Assembly (NCBI GenBank): GCA_030830895.1
Contig: JAURMC010000014.1
Location: forward strand, 310,001 to 374,000
Reading direction: 5' to 3'
DNA: 64,000 nucleotides
From: Crocinitomicaceae bacterium
Lineage (GTDB): Bacteria; Bacteroidota; Bacteroidia; Flavobacteriales_D; Crocinitomicaceae
A program made the translations under genes and the position numbers. This document shows, one piece after another, positions 9,433-19,088 of this stretch. Each line of letters starts with the position of its first letter. Within the stretch, counting starts at the first letter, position 1. The notes under the pieces are model-generated. The model worked only from the letters and a program-made list of their open reading frames with translations, did no database searches and had not been told where the DNA came from.

Positions 9433-10935
9433 ATGCGTTTTTTAACCCTTTTGATTTTATTATTAAGCTCTAAATTCTATGGTCAAATAGAAGATATTTA
9501 TTGCCCAGAAATTAATGCCCAATTGAAATCAAAAGGTGTATTTCCTTTTGGTGTCGCATCTGGAGACCCAACAGAAAAAGGGGTTATTTTGTGGACGGCG
9601 TTAAATCCATTCAAACTCCAACCCTATCGGATGGTAAGTTGTCAACTAAGTGAACAGGATGATTTTAAAGAGATTGCCAGAACATATAAATATGAAGTAG
9701 AGATTGTGCGAGGCTTGTCAGTTAAAATAAGTGCCACTAATCTTTCGCAAGACAAACAATATTTTTTTAGATTCATTTATGGCGAGGATACTTCAGCTGT
9801 TGGAAGAACAAAAACAACTGGAACGAGTCCTAACCAATTAAGATTCGCGGTGGTAAGTTGCAGTAATTATGAATGGGGCTATTTTAACGCATATGAATCT
9901 TTAGCGAATATCTCTGATTTAGATTTTGTAATTCACCTAGGCGACTATATCTATGAATACGGCCCTGGAGTTTACGGTGATCAATCCTTAAATCGAGCGC
10001 ATTTACCCCCTAAAGAGTTACTCACAATTCAAGATTACCGCTCCCGGTATGCACAATATCGACTTGATAATCAACTCCAATATTTACATCAAAAAGTCCC
10101 CTTCATTTCGGTTTGGGATGATCATGAAATTGCAAATGACGCTTACGCAGGTGGTGCCCAGAATCATCAAGATAACGAAGGAGAATGGGAAATACGAAAA
10201 AATGCAGCACAACAAGCATATTTTGAATGGTTACCTATAACTGACAATACAAAATACCAAATAAATCGGGCTTTTATTTTTGGATCGCTAGCAAATTTGT
10301 TCATGCTTGATGAGCGCATATTAGGAAGAACTAAACAACCTACAGAAGAAAATGCAAGTTCCGAAGGGAATACAATGCTTGGTAAGGATCAATATGAATG
10401 GTTAGTAAATTCAATAAATCAATCGAATACGGCTTGGAATATTTTAGGTAATCAAGTGCTCCTTTCCAATGTAAACATTCCTGCACAATCGAAAGGCATA
10501 AAGCAGAGTATGGATTCTTGGCAGGGATACTTAGTTGAACGTAAAAGATTATTGGATGCATTCAAAGGCATAAGTGATGCTAAAAACCACGCCAATAACC
10601 TAATTGTACTTACAGGGGATATTCATAGTGCATTTGCACTTTCATTGAAGCATGAGAATAAAACATTGGGTGTTGAATGGGTTGCTCAAAGCATAACTTC
10701 ATCTAATCATAACGAGCGATATCGCTCCTGTCAGTCTAAATCTTTGGAACGTAAATTGAAAAAGAAACAGTTAAATCCCTATTTGAATTTTGTGGACCTA
10801 AGACATCACGGGTATGTCCTTATAGATTTGTCGAGTTCACAAGCAAAATCGACTTGGTATAGGGTTAAAGTTCACAAACCCAAGAAAATAAAATCCAAAA
10901 AGATTTATTCTGAATCAATTTGGAAAAACAGCTAG
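9433..10935 (+). CDS. PhoD-like alkaline phosphatase/phosphodiesterase
   Basis: The 500-residue product has a signal peptide (MRFLTLLILLLSSKFYGQ) followed by a PhoD N-terminal domain (FPFGVASGDPTEKGVILWT) and the metallophosphatase core. Metal-site motifs are visible: VVSCSNYEWGYFNAY, HLGDYIYEYG, WDDHEIANDAY and LTGDIHSAF. PhoD enzymes hydrolyse phosphodiesters and monoesters outside the cytoplasm. The protein ends in a basic KPKKIKSKK tail. It is transcribed alone, divergently from the PKD gene. A second, unrelated phosphatase (PafA type) is encoded at 26136. Confidence 0.9.
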   Translation: MRFLTLLILLLSSKFYGQIEDIYCPEINAQLKSKGVFPFGVASGDPTEKGVILWTALNPFKLQPYRMVSCQLSEQDDFKEIARTYKYEVEIVRGLSVKISATNLSQDKQYFFRFIYGEDTSAVGRTKTTGTSPNQLRFAVVSCSNYEWGYFNAYESLANISDLDFVIHLGDYIYEYGPGVYGDQSLNRAHLPPKELLTIQDYRSRYAQYRLDNQLQYLHQKVPFISVWDDHEIANDAYAGGAQNHQDNEGEWEIRKNAAQQAYFEWLPITDNTKYQINRAFIFGSLANLFMLDERILGRTKQPTEENASSEGNTMLGKDQYEWLVNSINQSNTAWNILGNQVLLSNVNIPAQSKGIKQSMDSWQGYLVERKRLLDAFKGISDAKNHANNLIVLTGDIHSAFALSLKHENKTLGVEWVAQSITSSNHNERYRSCQSKSLERKLKKKQLNPYLNFVDLRHHGYVLIDLSSSQAKSTWYRVKVHKPKKIKSKKIYSESIWKNS

Positions 10936-11110
10936 CAAGACTGATAAAATCCATTTAATTTAAGTAGAACTACGTATTACCCCTCACACAAATACGCAGT
11001 GGGATATCGGTATCTACGTGTATTTTACATGTGCTCGCATGAAATAATCAAATTCAATGTCTATTATGTAATGACCTTTGGTTTAACAAACAACGCTAAT
11101 ACCAAAGATT

Positions 11111-13231
11111 ATGAAAACAATAGTACTTTTATTCGCTTTAATATTGCAAGGAATTACAAGCAATATATTTGGACAACACACTAAAATTTGGGTTCAAATT
11201 AATGACCTTTCTGCAGTCCCTGTCATGAATGAAGATGGATTGCTATTCTCAAGTGATGCAGCGTTCAATACCGCAATAAGTATCAATTCAATTACTTCTG
11301 TTAGACAAGCATTACCCGCTTCTAAACAAGAAAAACTTCAGCACGTTTTTGAAATTGAATGCGAATGCTCGGAGGCCGAACTCTTGAATTCTTTAGTGTC
11401 AATTCCCTTCCTTTCAGGGTTTGAACAAGCGCCAAACTATCAAGTGCTTTATACACCTAATGACTATAATCTTGGTCTAGCAAATAATTATGCCTTAGAC
11501 TTAATCAATGCACAAGGGGCATGGGACATTACTCAGGGTAACGCAAGCTTCATTATTGGAATTAGTGATCAAAACATAGATCCAACGCACGAAGAATTAA
11601 CAGGAAAAATTGTATCTTACAATTCCACTAATACTGCAACACCAACCCATGGTAATGCTGTTTGTGCCATTGCTGCAGGAAACACTGACAATAATCTAGG
11701 GTTAAGTTCTATCGGGTTTAATTCTTCTATTGCATTTTATCAAATGAATTACAACGAATTGCTTGTTGCTACCTACAGTGGAATTAGGGTATTAAACTTA
11801 AGCTGGAGCTCAGGATGCTTTTTTAATCAATATGAGCAAGATGTGGTTACCGAAGTTTATAACAACGGAACCTTTATTATTGCAGCTGCTGGAAATGGTA
11901 ACACTTGTAGCTCGGCGGATGCTTTAGTATATCCCGCAGCTTATGCGAATGTATTTGCAGTAACTAGTATTGGAAATTTAGACAATCACGAACAGGTAAA
12001 TGGAGACCCCCTCTCAACTCACCAGCACAATCAAATGGTGGATCTTTCGGCACCAGGTTACAATGTCGCCATTGTTCCTTCAAATGGATGGTATTTAAAC
12101 AGCTCTGGCACTTCATATGCCGCACCATTTGTTACCGGTACTGTTGCTTTAATGCTTTCTGTTAATCCTTGTTTGGGTAATCAAGACATAGAAATGATTC
12201 TTAAAAATTCAGCAATTAATATAGATGCACTAAATCCCATGTACGCTGGAAAAATAGGCAGTGGTCGACTTAATGCAGCAGCTGCGGTATTAATGGCTCA
12301 GAACCATACGCATGACGCTATTTTTAATGTTTCGATTCAAGGAACATGTTTGAGCACAAGCTCAACCGTGAGTTTAAACCCGTCAAACGTCACCGGGAAT
12401 GTATCGGCAACTTGGTCTAACGGGCTGGTTGGGCTTCAACAAACAGGCATTGAAACGGGAGTCTACACAATAACACTAATTGATGCCATAGGATGTAGTT
12501 CAGATACAACCTTTACCGTGACTTCGCCGGTTTCGGTTCTAGTAAATGGGGTTGTCACTCAAATTCAGTGTTTTGGACAAGCCAATGGCTCAATTGATGT
12601 CAGTATCCTACAAGGCGTCCCTGCATTCACATACATATGGGATAATGGAGCAACAACCCAAGACATCGATAATCTGGGGCCTGGTACATATCGATTAACC
12701 GTAATTGATGCTAATGGATGTGTTTCGTACAGTAGTTATACGATCGTTCAGCCAACTGAGATTACATTAAATGCTGTAGTTACTGATGAAATACAAGGAA
12801 ATGACGGAATGATTGAATTAACGATTAACGGAGGTGTTCCATCTTATACTACTTTATGGTCTAATGGAATAAATTCTGAAGACCAAACGAATATTACCGC
12901 CGGAACCTATGAAGTAACCGTGGTTGATGGAAATGGATGTATGAACAGTTTAGAGGTGATTGTTTCTAATAATCAAACCAATGGAGTTGCAGAGGGGTAT
13001 ACAAATAATATGACCGTTTATCCAAATCCTAGTATGGGAAACACAACAGTTCGATGGGAGGAAGCCATGGTTGAATTAACGGTATTTGATCATCATGGTC
13101 GAATGGTATACCATCAAGATATTCAAGGTCTCAATGCAGTAGAATTAAGTTCATTAAGCTCAGGAACGTATATAGTTAGCGTTTTTAACAATCAGGGAAT
13201 TGCAGGCACACAACGAATCGTTGTACTGTAA
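11111..13231 (+). CDS. Subtilisin-like (S8) protease with SprB-like repeats and T9SS type A sorting domain
   Basis: The 706-residue product has a signal peptide (to about residue 22) and a prodomain-like segment. The S8 catalytic domain has Asp153 (GISDQNID), His180 (THGNAVCAIAAG) and Ser335 (SGTSYAAPFVTG). About three immunoglobulin-like modules follow from residue ~400 to ~625; two have the SprB-repeat pattern (CFGQANGSIDVSI...WDNGATTQDIDNL...YRLTVIDANGC). From residue ~634 comes a canonical sorting domain (YPNPSMGNTTVRW ... SSGTYIVSVF), directing T9SS export and surface anchoring. The Asp box reads DQN rather than the usual D-T/S-G. It is transcribed alone and ends at a terminator (13250-13281). 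Confidence 0.93.
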   Translation: MKTIVLLFALILQGITSNIFGQHTKIWVQINDLSAVPVMNEDGLLFSSDAAFNTAISINSITSVRQALPASKQEKLQHVFEIECECSEAELLNSLVSIPFLSGFEQAPNYQVLYTPNDYNLGLANNYALDLINAQGAWDITQGNASFIIGISDQNIDPTHEELTGKIVSYNSTNTATPTHGNAVCAIAAGNTDNNLGLSSIGFNSSIAFYQMNYNELLVATYSGIRVLNLSWSSGCFFNQYEQDVVTEVYNNGTFIIAAAGNGNTCSSADALVYPAAYANVFAVTSIGNLDNHEQVNGDPLSTHQHNQMVDLSAPGYNVAIVPSNGWYLNSSGTSYAAPFVTGTVALMLSVNPCLGNQDIEMILKNSAINIDALNPMYAGKIGSGRLNAAAAVLMAQNHTHDAIFNVSIQGTCLSTSSTVSLNPSNVTGNVSATWSNGLVGLQQTGIETGVYTITLIDAIGCSSDTTFTVTSPVSVLVNGVVTQIQCFGQANGSIDVSILQGVPAFTYIWDNGATTQDIDNLGPGTYRLTVIDANGCVSYSSYTIVQPTEITLNAVVTDEIQGNDGMIELTINGGVPSYTTLWSNGINSEDQTNITAGTYEVTVVDGNGCMNSLEVIVSNNQTNGVAEGYTNNMTVYPNPSMGNTTVRWEEAMVELTVFDHHGRMVYHQDIQGLNAVELSSLSSGTYIVSVFNNQGIAGTQRIVVL

Positions 13232-13249
13232 TAGTTAGGTTTAGGGTTG

Positions 13250-13281
13250 GAAAAAGGGGTGGCAAAGGCTATCCCTTTTTC
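13250..13281. terminator. Bidirectional intrinsic terminator
   Basis: A 9-bp perfect stem is formed by GAAAAAGGG (13250-13258) and CCCTTTTTC (13273-13281). T-runs occur on the exit side in both directions. It separates the convergent protease and acetyltransferase genes and overlaps the last codons of the latter. Confidence 0.75.
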
Positions 13282-13700
13282 TTTTTCATTAAAAAATGTT
13301 GAATTTCTCCAAAGAGTAAATGAGAAGGCTTTACACATATGTACCCCAGCTTTTCATAAAATCCTAACACATTCTCTCGAGCATGAAGTATTATTTCTGT
13401 TGCCCCTGAGTTCCAAGCCTCAGACTCCATGAGTATCATTAAGTTAGACCCAACTCCTTTGCATTGGCAACTTGGTTCAACAGCCATAAATCTGATTTGC
13501 CGAATGGATGGATCGATGTAGTCTAGGCGGCCAACGCCAACAATTACATTATTGTCAAATGCGGCGAAATGGCTCTGATCAAATTCTTTCTCATCTCGTT
13601 CTGAACCAAGTGGTTGATTCCATGGCTCCCTAAGCACTCGATATCGGAGCGCATAATAAGATGCCCATTCGGATGGGGATGTTGGTTCCCTTATTTCCAT
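13269..13700 (-). CDS. GNAT family N-acetyltransferase
   Basis: This 143-residue single-domain protein has the GNAT acetyl-CoA-binding motif A (IRFMAVEPSCQCKGVGSNLM, with Q/R-x-x-G-x-G as CQCKGVG near residue 80) and a C-terminal FYEKLGYICV motif B. The N-terminal YALRYRVLREPWNQPLG resembles the ElaA/YjcF-type subgroup. The substrate is unknown. Its ATG overlaps the end of the CoA-transferase gene by 10 nt, so the two are likely co-transcribed. The C-terminal KKKKG codons lie in the terminator stem. Confidence 0.85.
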   Translation of the reverse strand: MEIREPTSPSEWASYYALRYRVLREPWNQPLGSERDEKEFDQSHFAAFDNNVIVGVGRLDYIDPSIRQIRFMAVEPSCQCKGVGSNLMILMESEAWNSGATEIILHARENVLGFYEKLGYICVKPSHLLFGEIQHFLMKKKKG

Positions 13701-14743
13701 TTAAAAGCAAGTTGCGATACCCGTTTGGTGTTTGTTGTTCCCTGTAATTCCTCTCGAATCAATTCTCTTGCCTTCTCTGTACAGAATACCTCATCTAGCG
13801 ATTTAATAATCCCAATTGGGATAAGAAGGTTATGACATAATGCTTCCAAGGCCTCTGCCTCCAGTAGAGCAACAAAATGCGATAATTCATTGCTTAATGT
13901 ACTTCGATGCAATACACGCCCTTCATTTGTTAAATACCTTGAATTTTTGGCAAGTTCATCACATTTCAGCACTTCACAAAGGGCAATAAATTGTCGATTA
14001 GAACCAATAGCGAATGTTAGAAGTTTGCCATCTTTTGTGGTAAATATTTCTCCATAGGGTGCAATGTTTGGATGTAAACTTCCCATTCGCTTTGGAATTA
14101 AATTATTCATCAAATATGCAGAAGCTTGATTTACTAAACTAGCAACAGCCGCATCGTATAGCGAAACACTTACCCAAGATCCTTTACCATTTTTTTTAAG
14201 GTTTAATAAGGCCAATAAGAGTCCCTCTTTAAGTTGATGTGCAGCCAACACGTCAATGAGCGCCACCGGCATTTTTAATGGCATTTGATTTGGTTCAGCA
14301 TTCATTGCCATAAAACCCGTTTCCGCCTGAAGAATTAAATCATATGCTATGCGATCGGTATCATCTCCAAAACCTGAAATTGTTCCAATAATCAGCCTAG
14401 GATTAATGTTAAGCAATGATTCCTTTGACAAATTAAACTTCTTGTAATCTGAGGGTTTGAAATTCATAATTAAAACATCAACTCTTTTGAGTTCGTTCAT
14501 TAACCATGTATAATCTTCAGCCTTACTTAGATCTTTAAGTAAGTAATCCTTTTGATAATTAATACTAGCGAAATAACTCGTTATCTCTTGAGTTTCACCT
14601 GGAATTCGCCATGTTCTAGTTACGTCTCTGTGTTTGGGGTGTTCAATTTTAGTAACCTTTGCTCCAAGCTCGGCAAAGAACGTGGCTACGGATGGTCCGG
14701 CTAACACCGTAGATAGGTCAAAAACAACGAGATCGTCAAACAT
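13691..14743 (-). CDS. Class III (CaiB/BaiF) CoA-transferase
   Basis: The 350-residue product begins MFDDLVVFDLSTVLAGPSVA and continues FFAELGAKVTKIEHPKHRD, the N-terminal signature of family III CoA-transferases. VALIDVLAAHQL contains the Asp expected to form the acyl-enzyme intermediate, and PNIAPYGEIFTTKDG is the typical later motif. These enzymes move CoA between carboxylic acids. No neighbouring catabolic genes show which acid. A perfect TAnnTTTG box lies only 4 nt upstream of the ATG, suggesting a leaderless message. Confidence 0.9.
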   Translation of the reverse strand: MFDDLVVFDLSTVLAGPSVATFFAELGAKVTKIEHPKHRDVTRTWRIPGETQEITSYFASINYQKDYLLKDLSKAEDYTWLMNELKRVDVLIMNFKPSDYKKFNLSKESLLNINPRLIIGTISGFGDDTDRIAYDLILQAETGFMAMNAEPNQMPLKMPVALIDVLAAHQLKEGLLLALLNLKKNGKGSWVSVSLYDAAVASLVNQASAYLMNNLIPKRMGSLHPNIAPYGEIFTTKDGKLLTFAIGSNRQFIALCEVLKCDELAKNSRYLTNEGRVLHRSTLSNELSHFVALLEAEALEALCHNLLIPIGIIKSLDEVFCTEKARELIREELQGTTNTKRVSQLAFKWK

Positions 14744-14747
14744 GATT

Positions 14748-14755
14748 CAAATTTA
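14748..14755 (-). promoter_or_regulatory. -7 box next to the start codon of the CoA-transferase gene
   Basis: The minus strand reads TAAATTTG, then AATC, then ATG. All specified bases of TAnnTTTG are matched. With a start site about 5-7 nt past the box, the mRNA would begin at or next to the ATG. No TTG at the ideal distance was found, so the promoter call is tentative. Confidence 0.5.
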
Positions 14756-14823
14756 CATTAAAAACACCTGTGTAAAATCAGAGAAATCGAATAAATATGA
14801 GGATGAAATTAGGGATAAATGAG

Positions 14824-14831
14824 TAGATTTG
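14824..14831 (+). promoter_or_regulatory. -7 box upstream of aconitase
   Basis: TAGATTTG matches TAnnTTTG perfectly and ends 19 nt before the ATG of the aconitase gene. No TTG is present 19 nt further upstream, so only half of the promoter consensus is seen. Confidence 0.55.
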
Positions 14832-14850
14832 CAGTAATAAAAATTTTTAT

Positions 14851-17115
14851 ATGGTTTTCGATATTGAGATGATTAAACGGGTATATTCAAAATACCCTGA
14901 GCGTATTAATTCGGCTAGAAAAGTATTAAATAAACCGTTAACCCTAACGGAAAAAATATTATACGCACATTTGTGGGAAAGCAATGCTACAGAGGCATTC
15001 GAACGGGGTTCCTCATATGTGGACTTTGCTCCAGACCGTGTAGCGATGCAAGACGCTACAGCACAAATGGCATTATTACAATTCATGCAAGCTGGGAAAA
15101 ATCGTGTTGCCGTTCCGTCTACCGTACACGCTGATCACTTGATTCAGGCACGAGTTGGAGCGAGTAAGGATTTACAAGATTCATTAAATCAAAACAATGA
15201 AGTATTTAACTTTTTGTCATCGATATCAAATAAATATGGAATTGGTTTTTGGAAACCAGGTGCTGGGATCATTCATCAGGTTGTATTAGAAAACTATGCA
15301 TTTCCAGGAGGTATGATGATTGGCACCGATTCTCACACGGTTAATGCCGGTGGACTTGGAATGGTGGCTATTGGTGTTGGCGGTGCGGATGCCGTTGACG
15401 TCATGGCAGGAATGGCTTGGGAATTAAAATTTCCGAAATTAATCGGCATTAAACTTACAGGAAAATTAAATGGTTGGACTTCCGCAAAGGATGTAATTTT
15501 AAAAGTAGCCGACATTCTAACTGTTAAGGGTGGAACTGGGTGCATCGTAGAATATTTTGGGGAAGGAGCACAATCACTATCCTGTACTGGTAAAGGCACC
15601 ATTTGCAATATGGGAGCTGAAATTGGCGCTACAACTTCGACTTTTGGGTATGATGATTCCATGAGACGATATTTGATCGCGACTGGTCGTCAAGACGTTG
15701 TAGACGCCGCGGATGAAATTGCTGAACATCTAATAGGAGATGAAGAAGTTTATAAGAATCCAAAGGCATATTTCGATCAACTCATTGAAATTAATCTCTC
15801 TGAATTAGAACCCCATATCAATGGTCCGTTTACGCCAGACCGAGGAACACCCGTATCTAACATGCGAGAGGAAGCGAAAAAAAATGGTTGGCCAACGGAG
15901 GTGGAATGGGGATTAATCGGATCTTGCACTAATTCTTCATACGAGGATTTAGCTCGCGCAGCATCCATTGTGAAGCAAGCTGTTACGCGCGGGATTACTC
16001 CAAAAGCAGAATTCGGAATTAATCCAGGGTCAGAACAGGTTCGATTTACCGCAGAACGAGATGGAATACTTGCCGATTTTGAGAAAATGGGAACCAAAGT
16101 ATTTACGAATGCTTGCGGCCCTTGTATTGGGCAATGGGACCGAGCAGGTGCTGACAAACAAGAAAAAAATACTATTGTGCATTCGTTTAATCGAAACTTC
16201 TCAAAGCGTGCTGATGGTAATCCAAACACTCATGCATTCGTTACAAGTCCTGAAATGGTTGCCGCTTTAGCCATTGCAGGAGATTTAGGGTTTAATCCGT
16301 TAATCGATACCTTAATAGACTCAGAAGGGAAGGCCTTTAAATTTATGCCTCCAATCGGTGAAGAGTTACCCACGAAAGGATTTGCAGTTGAAGATAATGG
16401 ATATCAAGCTCCTGCAGCAGATGGTAGTAATGTTGAAATTATAGTAGCAGCAGACTCTCAACGCCTTCAGTTATTAGAAAACTTTCCAGTTTGGGATGGT
16501 AAGAATATCTCGGGAGCAAAATTACTCATCAAAGTAAAAGGAAAATGTACTACTGACCACATTTCTATGGCTGGTCCTTGGTTGAAATATAGAGGACACT
16601 TAGACAACATTTCTAATAATCTTTTAATAGGTGCCGAAAACGCCTTTAATGGGAAGGCTAACGAAGTAAAAAATCAACTTACCAAAAGCTATGGTGAGGT
16701 TCCTGCTGTTCAACGTGCTTACAAAGCAGCGGGAATTGCTTCGATTGTTATTGGGGATCACAATTACGGCGAAGGAAGCTCTAGAGAACACGCAGCAATG
16801 GAACCAAGACACCTGGGGGTATCCGCAGTGATTGTTAAGTCTTTTGCCCGTATTCACGAAACGAATTTAAAAAAACAAGGGATGTTGGCATTAACCTTTC
16901 ATAATGAAGGTGATTACGATTTAATACAGGAAAACGATGAATTTGATTTTATCGATCTTGAATCATTTACCGCAAACAAACCACTTACCTTAAGAATTCG
17001 ACACGAAAACGGTTCTAACGAGGATATTTTGTTAAATCACACTTATAATGCTTCTCAAATTGAATGGTTTAAAGCTGGCTCTGCATTGAATTTAATCAAA
17101 TTAATGGGACAATAA
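14851..17115 (+). CDS. acn: Aconitate hydratase (mitochondrial type)
   Basis: The 754-residue product is the citrate-isocitrate isomerase of the TCA cycle. The three [4Fe-4S] cysteines are seen in [12 protein letters not shown] and [12 protein letters not shown]. Substrate-site motifs include [14 protein letters not shown] and, in the C-terminal swivelling domain, [20 protein letters not shown]. The length and the motif [20 protein letters not shown] near the N-terminus match mitochondrial-type aconitases, which are common in Bacteroidota, rather than AcnB. It is transcribed alone and ends at a strong terminator (17133-17158). Confidence 0.97.
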   Translation: MVFDIEMIKRVYSKYPERINSARKVLNKPLTLTEKILYAHLWESNATEAFERGSSYVDFAPDRVAMQDATAQMALLQFMQAGKNRVAVPSTVHADHLIQARVGASKDLQDSLNQNNEVFNFLSSISNKYGIGFWKPGAGIIHQVVLENYAFPGGMMIGTDSHTVNAGGLGMVAIGVGGADAVDVMAGMAWELKFPKLIGIKLTGKLNGWTSAKDVILKVADILTVKGGTGCIVEYFGEGAQSLSCTGKGTICNMGAEIGATTSTFGYDDSMRRYLIATGRQDVVDAADEIAEHLIGDEEVYKNPKAYFDQLIEINLSELEPHINGPFTPDRGTPVSNMREEAKKNGWPTEVEWGLIGSCTNSSYEDLARAASIVKQAVTRGITPKAEFGINPGSEQVRFTAERDGILADFEKMGTKVFTNACGPCIGQWDRAGADKQEKNTIVHSFNRNFSKRADGNPNTHAFVTSPEMVAALAIAGDLGFNPLIDTLIDSEGKAFKFMPPIGEELPTKGFAVEDNGYQAPAADGSNVEIIVAADSQRLQLLENFPVWDGKNISGAKLLIKVKGKCTTDHISMAGPWLKYRGHLDNISNNLLIGAENAFNGKANEVKNQLTKSYGEVPAVQRAYKAAGIASIVIGDHNYGEGSSREHAAMEPRHLGVSAVIVKSFARIHETNLKKQGMLALTFHNEGDYDLIQENDEFDFIDLESFTANKPLTLRIRHENGSNEDILLNHTYNASQIEWFKAGSALNLIKLMGQ

Positions 17116-17132
17116 TTCCTGAAGTAACAACA

Positions 17133-17158
17133 AAAAAGGGAGGCAAGCCTCCCTTTTT
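17133..17158. terminator. Strong bidirectional intrinsic terminator
   Basis: A 12-bp perfect stem joins AAAAAGGGAGGC (17133-17144) to GCCTCCCTTTTT (17147-17158) around a 2-nt loop. The A/T flanks give a U-tract in both orientations, serving acn (+) and the outer membrane protein gene (-). Confidence 0.9.
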
Positions 17159-17177
17159 AAATTTGATATAGATTTTT

Positions 17178-17819
17178 TCAAAACTTTACGGACAATCCTG
17201 CTTGAAGTAATCCTCCACCGAAAGCGCCTAATTCTACATGAGCACCAATATTTTGGGTGAAATACACTTTTGCACCAACTGCAATTCTTAATGCCACAGG
17301 AAAAATTGCGCCATTTGCATTTGCATCTTGATAGTCTGGATGACTCGGATTGGTTTCCCAGGTTCTATTAACATTTTTATATCCTCCTGCAAAAGCTGAA
17401 TACATATCAACCTTTTCGGATTGTACGAAATGATAATTCAAACGCAACATTGCACGCAATTTCTTGGCTGTGTATTGTGCTTTGTAGGTCGTTACCCCAC
17501 CTAGCCCGGTGCCATCAGGTGTATAAACCTGATCTTCAAAATTAAATGAGAATCCAGAAACCTCATAATTTATATCTGCACCAACACCTACCTGATCACT
17601 CATCATATATTCAAATCTCCCACCATATGAGAGCATACTTCCTACTGCTTTGTAATTTTGGACATTTTGTTCGTCACCATCATATTGATTGTATAACAAG
17701 GAATTAGCCCAATTTGGAACCCCTACATAAGGATCAACTGAAACCGAACCTTGCATCATTTGCCCGTTTACATAGAATCCGCCGATACATGCAAATATTA
17801 AAACATAAAAATTTTTCAT
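17178..17819 (-). CDS. Putative outer membrane beta-barrel protein
   Basis: The 213-residue product has a signal peptide (MKNFYVLIFACIGGFYVNGQ), followed by alternating polar/hydrophobic strands rich in Gly and Tyr (SYGGRFEYMMSDQVGVGADI, LRAMLRLNYHFVQ, ALRIAVGAKVYFTQNIGAHV). It ends in QAGLSVKF with a terminal phenylalanine, typical of Bam-assembled barrels. It resembles the OmpA/OmpX-like small barrels common in Bacteroidota. The function is unknown. It follows aroA by 24 nt and may be read from the same transcript. Confidence 0.75.
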   Translation of the reverse strand: MKNFYVLIFACIGGFYVNGQMMQGSVSVDPYVGVPNWANSLLYNQYDGDEQNVQNYKAVGSMLSYGGRFEYMMSDQVGVGADINYEVSGFSFNFEDQVYTPDGTGLGGVTTYKAQYTAKKLRAMLRLNYHFVQSEKVDMYSAFAGGYKNVNRTWETNPSHPDYQDANANGAIFPVALRIAVGAKVYFTQNIGAHVELGAFGGGLLQAGLSVKF

Positions 17820-17843
17820 AATTTGTTTTTTTATTCGGTATAC

Positions 17844-19088
17844 CTAAACTTGAAGTAAAGGTTTCAATTGAGGGAAAGATTTATTTAACGAAGTTAGTTC
17901 AGAAATTGAAACGTACATGTCATCGATGGAAGCAATTACCAATGCGGCAAGCACCATTCGGTGATCATTGAACGTTTCGAGGTGTACCATTTTATTCTTA
18001 ATGCCTCCTTTGATAGAAATTTCATTTACTGCTAAGTTATATTCGACACCTAGCGCTTCAAGCATAGCAATTGAGGCATGTAAACGATCTGACTCCTTTG
18101 AGCTTAGGCGTTCTGTGCCATTGATTGTTGATATTCCCGCTGCTGAAGATGCCAATACACACAACAGTGGAAATAAATCCGGCGAATGGGTTACATCAAC
18201 TGAAATGGCGGCGTTAGAACCTCGACGTACTGAAATGGTATCTCCTTCAATGCAAATATCCGCCCCATATGCTTTCAATACTTCCATGATTTGTTCATCT
18301 GCTTGATTGGAATTTACTTGCAATCCACATACATTCATCGATCCAGTTATTGCACCTATGCATAAAAGATTTGCTGCACCACTCCAATCTCCCTGAATGG
18401 ATATGGAACTACCTTTAATGGATTCATTCCTGTTCATAGGAATACAACGGTTATTAAAGTTAAGATATATACCCCGATTGTATAATTGTGCAAGAGTCAT
18501 TTCAAAATATGGTAAGCTAACAAGATTTATTAAACAAAGTCTTCGTAATTCTTGAGCGCATACTAACCGAATTAAAACGCCAGAAGCGATTTGAGAAGTT
18601 TTCGAAGCATCGAGCTCAATTTCCTGTTGAATTGGTCTATTCTGTTCTAAAATCAAAGGCCATTCGTTTACTTGAGAAAGTTGAACTACTCCCAATTGAG
18701 TAAATAACTCCAAATTAAAATGAAGTTTACGATTTAAAAGTGTTCCGTCCGCATGAATTATAAGTTTACGCGCAAATAAAAACCCTATTGAAACCAAATG
18801 TCGAATTAAGAACCCGGATTCACCAACATTAATTTCGAGTTTCTCTTTAATACTTACCTTATTAGGTGGTATAATCTCGATTTGATTGGAGCTAACCTTA
18901 ACTTGGGCACCAAAAACGGAGATACATCGAATGGCTGATTGCACGTCGGCAGAAAGTAAATTAAAATCCCCGAATAACTTTGAAGGAGAATCTGCTAACA
19001 AGGATAACAGAAGTTCTCGCTGCAAGTGGCTTTTGGAAACTGGCGCATCCATTACTGTCGGAAAACTGATTTTAGGAAGCTGGATCAC
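17844..19088 (-). CDS. aroA: 3-phosphoshikimate 1-carboxyvinyltransferase (EPSP synthase)
   Basis: The 414-residue product contains APVSKSHLQRELLL (phosphate-binding Lys/Ser and Arg), VGESGFLIRHLV (a divergent form of the usual GNAGTAMR loop), QGDWSGAANLLCIGA, RLSSKESDRLHA and NDHRMVLAALVIA. It joins PEP to shikimate-3-phosphate in chorismate synthesis. The start is GTG at 19086-19088, overlapping the upstream DAHP synthase-chorismate mutase gene by 17 nt; a start at the later MDAPVSKS would lose a predicted first strand. The divergent GESGFLIR loop fits a lineage-specific EPSP synthase. Confidence 0.93.
   Translation of the reverse strand: MIQLPKISFPTVMDAPVSKSHLQRELLLSLLADSPSKLFGDFNLLSADVQSAIRCISVFGAQVKVSSNQIEIIPPNKVSIKEKLEINVGESGFLIRHLVSIGFLFARKLIIHADGTLLNRKLHFNLELFTQLGVVQLSQVNEWPLILEQNRPIQQEIELDASKTSQIASGVLIRLVCAQELRRLCLINLVSLPYFEMTLAQLYNRGIYLNFNNRCIPMNRNESIKGSSISIQGDWSGAANLLCIGAITGSMNVCGLQVNSNQADEQIMEVLKAYGADICIEGDTISVRRGSNAAISVDVTHSPDLFPLLCVLASSAAGISTINGTERLSSKESDRLHASIAMLEALGVEYNLAVNEISIKGGIKNKMVHLETFNDHRMVLAALVIASIDDMYVSISELTSLNKSFPQLKPLLQV

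Noticed and set aside
11077-11084. GACCTTTG as the -7 box of the subtilase gene
   Set aside because: One specified base mismatches TAnnTTTG, and no TTG is at a suitable distance.
10999-11184. A 61-codon open frame before the subtilase
   Set aside because: It runs into the signal-peptide region of the protease gene in another frame, has no promoter or conserved feature, and has unusual composition.
15333-16229. Antisense frames within the aconitase gene
   Set aside because: They are complementary to conserved aconitase motifs, and their encoded protein is low complexity and resembles no family.
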